A model generated the notes under the pieces. It did no database searches. It was not told where the DNA came from and was given only the letters and a program-made list of their open reading frames with translations. A stretch of DNA of 64,000 nucleotides from Antedon mediterranea (taxonomy: Eukaryota; Echinodermata; Crinoidea; Comatulida; Antedonidae). Position 1 is the first letter of the stretch; every line of letters begins with the position of its first letter. Below, piece by piece: positions 57,886 through 64,000 of the stretch. The translations under genes and the position numbers were made by a program. The stretch lies in the NCBI RefSeq assembly GCF_964355755.1, contig NC_092672.1, forward strand, positions 6,012,001 to 6,076,000. The letters run 5' to 3'.

Positions 57886-58495
57886 TGGGATTAACCTGAG
57901 TAAAACAGAATAAAAGTATTTATAGGAATATTTACAGTGTATGTAATTAACGTCAATCTAAAATCACTGTTTAACTATTTAAATTTTCATTAAACATAGT
58001 GCAAACAAAAAAATAAACTTGAATATAATAAGCAGTATAAGATACTATTATATACCACATATTTAATCAGGACATCTGATTGGTTAAAACTACACGCATA
58101 ATTTCACTTGTTTCTGCTTCACTGAGCTACTGTATTTGATAACTTTCAGGTTTTACTGCCCTCAACTTCTCTCATCATAAATTACACTATTTGTTATGCA
58201 TTCTGTATGCTTGTGTCTTCCATGATTCCTTTTTTCTCTGATGGTCAGTTTTCTTTTTTTTTTTTCATTTTTATTTATTCCTGTATTTACTTTAGAGAGG
58301 CCTTTACCATAAAGTGCGTTGAATATGGCTAGCAATGATGATGATTTACTTTGCTACAAAATGTGTTTTTCCTAATTTGTCTTGACTTTCTGATGTCTAT
58401 ATATTATAATTGTTTTGTTAATTAGGTAGTTAAATATAGTGAAAGAGAAAATTCTTTTTTTTTTTTGCTTAATTAAAAGAAGTAATGTGTTATAA

Positions 58496-59015
58496 TGGAG
58501 TGGAGGTGTAGCTTGAGGAGTGGAGGTGTAGTTTGGAGAGTGGAGCTGTAGCTTAAGGAGTGGAGCTATAGCTTGTGGTGTGGAGCTGTAGCTTGGTGAG
58601 TAGAGCTGTAGCTTTTAGAGTGGACCTATAGCTTGGGGAGTGGAGCTATAGCTTGGTGAGTGGAGCTGTAGCTTGGTGAGTGGAGCTGCAGCTTGGTGAG
58701 TGGAGCTGTAGCTTGGGGATTAGAGCTGTAGCTTGGAGGGTGGAGCTGTAGCTTGGGAAGTGGACCTATAGCTTGGGGAGTGGAGCTGTAGCTTGGTGAG
58801 TAGAGCTGTAGCTTGGGGAGTGGACCTATAGCTTGGGGAGTGGAGCTATAGCTTGGGGAGTGGAGCTATAGCTTGGGGAGTGGAGCTGTTGCTTGGGGAC
58901 TGGAGCTGTTGCTTGGGGACTGGAGAGCTGTAGCTTGGTGAGTGGAGCTGTAGCTTGTGGAGTGGACCTATAGCTTGGGGAGTGGAGCTGTAGCTTGGGG
59001 AGTGGAGGTGTGGCT
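58496..59015. repeat. 20-bp minisatellite, about 26 diverged copies
   Basis: Same unit family as at 4,098 but far less uniform (GTGGACCTATAGCTTGGGGA, GTAGAGCTGTAGCTTTTAGA and others). It reads as an older array. The flanking Rep-A junction on the left and AAAGTACTGGTGCTTG on the right match the array at 23,291. Confidence 0.93.
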
Positions 59016-59264
59016 TGGTGAGCGGTGTTGTGGAAAGTACTGGTGCTTGAAGACCTCAAGGCTAGTGCATGTGTAGCGGTAGCTAACGGTATTATGACTG
59101 ACTGTCATTAGGCCTAGAGCAGTAGCCTACACCAGAATTGGGACCGTGGTCCGGATTGGTCCTTGACCACATATCTATCTGTATTTTTATTTTGGTAGAG
59201 ATCTTGTAATTACTTTTTGAGTAATCCTGCTAACAAACAAACACACGCGATCGACTACATATAC

Positions 59265-60360
59265 CTCCTTGGCGGAAGTAAATAATACTAATATTAAACA
59301 CTGGTAAAAATAAGCCATTGTAGATTTGAGAGTGAGAACATGACATGTCACACATTTTGACAATTATGGGTTTTAGATAATCAGTAAAATACACACCCAT
59401 GGTTGTCAATATCCTCTCTATCATTGTTATGTGTATTTTTAACACATATTTACCACGTCTATACTATAGTTGGTGCTGATCAATGTGTTTGTTTTTTGTA
59501 ATCTGTCAACGCTGTCAGCAAAATGTGCTAAACTAGTTGTCAACATCACTTTCCACATCCTAATTCAAATTCTGGAATTTACACCCTCTCAGCTTAGGCT
59601 CTGTCTACACTATCAAACTAGGTTGACAAAAAAAGTGTGATGTGCCCAAATATGATAGTGATGTGCCAAATTTGGTATTGATATGATGTCATCATGTTCA
59701 TTAATTTTATAGGTACATCACACTTTTTTGTCATATAAAGTTTGATAGTGTAGGCAGAGCTTTAGGATTAAGCTGAGTAAAACAGAATATAAGAATTTAT
59801 AGGAATATTTACAAATATAATATAATAAAAATATAATCAAAGCCAATCTGTTTAACTATTTAAATTGTCATCAAACATAGTGTTAACAAAGAAATAAAGT
59901 CTATACTATAATATAGTATAATGATTATATTATGTACCATACCATAGATATAACATAGACATCTGATTGGTTAAAACTACACGCATAATTTAACTTGTTT
60001 CCACTTCACTGAACTATTGTAATCTGATCACTTTCAGGTTTTACTGCCCTCAACTTCTCTCATCATAAATTACACTATTTGTTATGCATTCTGTATGCTT
60101 GTGTCTTCCATGATTTCGTTTTTACTCTGATGGTCAGTCTTTTTTCTTTAATCCTGTTTTTACTTCAGAGAGGGATTCACCCTGAAGTGGGTTGAATATG
60201 GCTAGCAATGATGATGGTTTACTTTACTTACTCATAGTTTGTCTATGTCTATATATTCTTAATTATTTTGTGCTTACTAATGGTAATTAGGTAAATGTAG
60301 TGAAAAATAAAATATCCGCTTATATTTAAAAAAAAAATTTTTTGCTCATATTAGAAGAAG
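59265..60360 (+). repeat. Partial copy of the large block with Rep-A, no minisatellite
   Basis: It starts in the AATACTAATATTAAACACTG segment, which joins directly to the tail AACCTCCTTGGCGGA-like word of another repeat. It continues with GGGTTTTAGATAATCAGTAA, AATTCTGGAATTTACACCCT, a MITE and the Rep-A block, ending near AAATAAAATATCCGCTTATA. Like copy 1 at 995-1,601 it lacks the 20-bp array. Confidence 0.82.
59598..59763. mobile_element. Short inverted-repeat MITE
   Basis: GGCTCTGTCTACACTATCAA to AAGTTTGATAGTGTAGGCAG. The right flank GATAGTGTAGGCAGAGCTTT is the uninterrupted version of the site occupied by the insertion at 1,752-3,470. Confidence 0.88.
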
Positions 60361-60715
60361 TAAAATTTAACATGTTGTCATTGAGCAAAATATCTGGCAT
60401 AAAAGGCTCACATTTTTTCACCAATCGCAAATTTTTTTTTTATATTACTTACTTATATGCCACCGCTCTTAGGTCATGTCAATCAACATAAAAATCAATT
60501 TTTTGGGCGCATGTTATGAATTAGGGATGTTTCAGGCCCTGGATATTTACCTCAGTCAGCCAGGACATTTCCCCAAAAAAATTGGTCATAATTGGGAAAT
60601 CTCAAGCCATATAACATTTTGAATAAACATTATAATTATTTTACTAAATAAGTTGATTGATTCAATTTATATTAGGTAAATGAATATAGGGTGAATTGCT
60701 CTAGTAAGAATTAGA
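60361..60715. other. Unassigned non-coding DNA
   Basis: Part of it (CCAGTCA.., GGGAAATCTCAAGCCATATA, GTTGATTGATTCAATTTATA) resembles 55,795-55,930 (GGGAAAATCTCAAGCCAGCA, AAGTTGATTAATTCATGATT), so it is dispersed repeat DNA. No gene. Confidence 0.55.
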
Positions 60716-61712
60716 ACTAGAGGGTACTCCGAGAGTACAAACCTCCGCCTACTGTAAAATTCCCCTACATAAAATGCCCCCTGAATATTTTTTTTTTTTA
60801 CATTTTTTTTTATTAGTTCTAAGTGTAAATATGTTAACTGCACACTACAAAGTTGTGGATGACAGTGTGGTGTAATGGTTATGTATCCAGCCTCTCACAC
60901 AGTTGAGATCGCTGGTAACCACAATTATATGATGTGTCATTGATCATTGTGGCTAAGTTTGGTGAGAATCAGATCAAAACTGTGGTCTCTAGGCAGTAAA
61001 ATAGTTTTTTGTTAGTCGTGACCTTGACCTATGACCTTTCCCCCTCAAATTCAAACTCGTCCGAGCTTTTTGGGCATAGATCATTGTGTCCAAATTTGGT
61101 TAGAATCGGATAAAAACTGTGGCCTCCAGGCTGTTCACAGACACACACACAAACACACCCAAACATACAGGGGTGAAAACATAACCTCCTTGGCGGAGGT
61201 AATTATTATAAAAGGCATATAATGATACTTTGATGTTCAATAAAATTTTAACTTTTTCTGGCCTTCATTAAGAATAGGATTGTAAAAAAAGTATGAAATG
61301 ATAATTTAGAAAAGTCGATCATGATTGGGAGTGTCATTTCTGTCCAACTAGTGGTGCCATTTATCATGAATTTTACGTGCAAGAGTACCATTTCCAGCTA
61401 TCTAGGGGTACCATGATTGAACCAAATTCGCTTCGCCACAGGCCCCATCATGGGGAAGGGCTGTGGCTCAAATACTTTGTTTCCGAACTCCCCCACAAAA
61501 ATGGTGTAATCTGAAGCTATTGTTAATTGAAAGGCTTGTTACATAACCATTACACCAAACTCGCATACACATGCTTGTAGTGAAATTAGCCTAAATCACA
61601 AACAGCATTAAGACACACACAAATATACTATATTTATTTTTTCCTGGAAAAATCTTATGTAGGAGAATTTTACAGTAGGTGGAGGTATGCACTCTCGGAG
61701 TGGCTTTCTAGT
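60716..61712 (+). mobile_element. tRNA-containing dispersed retroposon, with a second partial copy
   Basis: 60,716-61,205 is the opposite-orientation partner of 34,709-35,300: CTAGAGGGTACTCCGAGAGT, GTGTGGTGTAATGGTTATGT, TGAGATCGCTGGTAACC, and the end CCTCCTTGGCGGAGGTAAT. The B-box region is deleted and the GT tract is short. The part 61,540-61,712 (TTACATAACCATTACACC, TACAGTAGGTGGAGGTATGC, ACTCTCGGAGTGGC) is an inverted remnant of the same family. Confidence 0.78.
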
Positions 61713-61830
61713 TAGGTAGTTAAATATAGTGAAAGAGAAAATTTTTTTTTTGCTTAATTAAAAGAAGTAATATGTTATAATGGAGTGGAGGTGTAGCTTG
61801 TGGAGTGGAGCTGTAGTTTGGTGATTTAGA
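61713..61830 (+). repeat. Rep-A junction with two minisatellite units
   Basis: TTAGGTAGTTAAATATAGTG, GCTTAATTAAAAGAAGTAAT, then two or three 20-bp units from 61,782 (GGAGTGGAGGTGTAGCTTGT). It shows the same block and array arrangement reduced to a minimal array. Confidence 0.85.
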
Positions 61831-62540
61831 TGTTTGGCTACCAATCCTAGGGTCCCATGATTTTTTCTCATGACAGAACAACTGCACTCTCAAAGACTTT
61901 GTTTGTGTAGAGCAAAGTTTATGTTTGTCTTTGCTTAAAGGGGAGGCCGCTTTCTTAGCCATGTTGCCATAGCTATGTTTTTATCTATCCTCTCCAAGAG
62001 ACTTGTCTCCAAACTGTCATAAAATAAAAATAAAATCTCGATAAAATCAATAATCAAATGTAAAACTTATTTGTAAATGGCAAAATAATCATTAGTATAC
62101 ATAGTAATGTTTATGAGTTGAAAATTAATTTTGTGATGATAACATTATAAAGTACCTACATTGTTGTATAATAAGAAGAAGTAATAAACAAATTTATGAT
62201 CATCCAACTAAATTATTTGATCAAACTCACTTAATTTTAAGATGTTGTATTCAAAATCTTCTCTTCGTGTTTTTTGTTTCATTTCTGCAATACAGTTTGT
62301 TATTATCTATATTACTATCATAAATAAGCAGAAGTCAATAGACATACTGTGTGGATGTACTTTCTTAATATTGAAGATAATTTATGCTATTACTGTTGAA
62401 TTTGTTTATTTTTAGTTCAGTTGAGTCAGAATATTTTAATGAAATAGACATGATTGACTATCACCTCATAATCAATTCAATTGGATGTAACTACTGTTTT
62501 GGTCAATTGTAGTTCAAGTCAATATAAATTGAATTTAAGT
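61831..62540 (+). repeat. Dispersed repeat segments related to 9.9, 23.9 and 5.8 kb
   Basis: 62,150-62,290 (CATTGTTGTATAATAAGAAG, TTATTTGATCAAACTCACTT, TCTTCGTGTTTTTTGTTTC) matches 23,975-24,130. 62,340-62,540 (TGGATGTACTTTCTTAATAT, ACCTCATAATCAATTCAATT, AATTGTAGTTCAAGTCAATA) matches 5,865-6,035. No open coding frame is conserved. Confidence 0.75.
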
Positions 62541-62604
62541 ATGTAACCAATAAGGTATCGCAATAATTTTGTAAATATGCCTATTAAACTGTACACATCT
62601 TGGG

Positions 62605-62685
62605 ATATATCATCATTGTCATCATCATTATTATCTTCATTATCATTGTCATAATCATCAATTTCATGTTCATCATCATCAGGCC
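62605..62685. repeat. ATC/CAT microsatellite
   Basis: Imperfect trinucleotide repeat (CATCATTGTCATCATCATTA and similar). Its minus-strand translation is an Asp/Asn/Glu run, a low-complexity artefact. Confidence 0.85.
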
Positions 62686-62699
62686 TAAAGTAGTCATAC

Positions 62700-64000
62700 A
62701 ATAATGTACAGGATACAAGTTTTAACTTTGTTACTTTATTAGTAATCCAGTAAATTATATATTACAACAATTTCAGTTCTATAAATGAATAAGCTAATGA
62801 TCTATGTAAACCATGGAGAACTAAGTTGACAATACTACTAGACAATATAATAATATAATTTATAAAAAATTAATAAAATTAACACAATTCAATACTTAAA
62901 TCCAATATTTTAATATTGTAAGAAGTTTTTTTTAAATAAAAGGGTACCAACAGTTTATTGAAAGAAAATAATATACTATATACAGAAACTTGATTGGTCT
63001 TGCATAAAAACAGTCAATCAATATTGCTAAACACTATAACATATATATAACAAACAATACAAGTTTCATATAAGAACAGTTTGATATTGATACAACAAAA
63101 TAATATATGTAAAAACAGTGAATTAGAATATTTAGAGTGTATTAAAATCAAACCAATTAACAATCACTATTATATAGGAAACTGTCAACCGTCATAAAAC
63201 ATTGTAAAAAGAAAATGTCCACTTTATATATATATAATTAATTAAATTTCAGTATATCACCGGGCGGTTTAGAATTAATGTTCTTTGCCTGATTTGTTTA
63301 TATATATATATATATATATAGATTCTAGGTATCTGATTGGTTAAAACTTGTTTGAGTGAACTGTTTACTGCCCTCAACTTCTCTTTTCATTAATTACTAT
63401 ACACCTTTTTTTATGCATTCTGTATACTTGTTGCTTATAATATGATTTTTTTTTCTCTTTCATTCATTATAGAATTTATGAAGTTGGTTACTTGTATTGG
63501 TCTGCAATCAGGTTGATATCACCACCAAATAAATAAATTCCTTTTATTTGGTTGATACTACAACTACTATAGACCAAGCTTAATATAATTGTATGTGTAT
63601 GTTACACTACGTTGCGCGATAGCCTAACTCTTCACCGTGACAAGTTCAAATCTAGTCTAACTTTCTTTTTATTAGAAAAACTTATGGTCGAAAATAATGT
63701 ATTTATAGAAAATTATTAACAATCAGTATGATTCAATGCTTAAATGCTATATTTTAATATGTTTATATTCTAAAAAGTTTCTAAAATAAAAATTAAATAT
63801 GCAAAGTACTACCACCAACAGTCTATTAAACAAAAATAATATGATAAACTAATGTGACCAAAATAATGGATATAAATAACATAGACTATAGAATATGCAT
63901 TCAAGCCAAAGCAAATCAAGATTGTTGAAAATCATTTATGTATTAGATGATAAAGTAAACAAAATTAAAATGTCATACTAGAACAGTTTGATATTGATAA
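62700..64000 (+). repeat. AT-rich dispersed repeat related to 6.0-6.5 kb, to the right edge
   Basis: 63,130-63,450 (TTAAAATCAAACCAATTAAC, ATCTGATTGGTTAAAACTTG, ACTGCCCTCAACTTCTCTT, TGCATTCTGTATACTTGTTG) is a diverged Rep-A copy. 63,830-63,990 (AATAATATGATAAACTAATG, ACTAGAACAGTTTGATATT) matches 6,070-6,225. A (TA)n tract lies at 63,298-63,320. No gene is visible up to the window edge. Confidence 0.7.
63600..63655 (+). mobile_element. Helitron-like 3'-end remnant
   Basis: CTCTTCACCGTGACAAGTTC and AAATCTAG, then T, is a mutated version of the 3' hairpin and CTAG terminus of the copy ending at 49,289. The rest of the element is absent. Confidence 0.55.

Larger units (their letters stand above)
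56200..59130 (+). repeat. Large repeat block, copy 2 (two MITEs and a minisatellite)
   Basis: Collinear with 21,280-23,950: CAGCCTAGCTAGCTTAGAAC, CCTTATCATTACTATTTCTT, MITE, GCACAGGAAAGTTCCACTAT, GGGTTTTATTCAATCAGTAA, MITE, Rep-A block, 20-bp array, then GTGGAAAGTACTGGTGCTTG and ATTATGACTGACTGT. The copy has about 250 bp of extra material near 56,900-57,230 relative to copy 1. Confidence 0.85.

Noticed and set aside
62519-62701. Acidic Asp/Asn-rich small protein
   Set aside because: It is the translation of an ATC/CAT microsatellite.
1-64000. A new multi-gene defence or metabolic system
   Set aside because: No clustered unknown genes are present. The coding content is one channel gene, two exons of a kinase gene, an EEP fragment and transposon pieces.

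Overview
This is AT-rich eukaryotic DNA from an animal: it has spliced genes with GT..AG introns, long introns, and dense families of non-LTR, LTR, Helitron-like, SINE and MITE repeats. No rRNA gene, functional tRNA gene, operon or CRISPR array is visible. The two recognisable genes (a voltage-gated proton channel and a GRK2/3-type kinase) and the repeat content suit a marine invertebrate, plausibly an echinoderm or another invertebrate deuterostome. The species is an inference; nothing in the window settles it.

Genes. (1) HVCN1 lies on the minus strand at 13,366-15,848. Its four coding exons join in phase to give a predicted 298-residue Hv1 channel with four transmembrane segments, the S1 selectivity Asp, three S4 arginines, a coiled coil and a long tail. 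(2) A GRK2/3 (beta-adrenergic receptor kinase) gene lies on the plus strand. Two consecutive RGS-homology exons are visible (26,760-26,833 and 39,277-39,378), separated by a 12.4-kb intron. Its first exons were not found and its kinase exons probably lie beyond the right edge. (3) An endonuclease/exonuclease/phosphatase fragment (6,785-7,189, minus) may be an exon, a pseudogene or a retroelement piece.

Layout. 1-5.1 kb: end of a Helitron-like element, a small inverted-repeat element split by a 1,719-bp hAT-like insertion, then a 20-bp minisatellite. 5.1-9 kb: foldback element, dispersed repeat and EEP fragment. 9-13.3 kb: little recognisable. 13.3-15.9 kb: HVCN1. 15.9-21 kb: SINEs, a MITE and a decayed reverse transcriptase. 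21.3-24.8 kb: large repeat block with a second 20-bp minisatellite. 24.86-25.58 kb: 15-copy 48-bp minisatellite. 26.8-39.3 kb: GRK intron holding a young, structurally complete non-autonomous LTR retrotransposon (30,347-34,057, antisense) and an intact reverse-transcriptase ORF (37,211-38,884, sense). 39.4-52.4 kb: a 138-bp tandem repeat, a Helitron-like element, a weak exon candidate, a MITE, then a head-to-tail series of three Helitron-like copies (47,989-52,405). 53-64 kb: reverse-transcriptase fragments, a second copy of the 21-24 kb block with a third minisatellite, and further dispersed repeats.

The genes do not form a functional cluster. Most of the window is intron and intergenic DNA shaped by transposition. 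The most informative observations are the young LTR element, the Helitron-like tandem series, the TSD-bounded nested insertion, the travelling minisatellite and unusual features of the proton channel. No wholly new defence-like or metabolic system was recognised.
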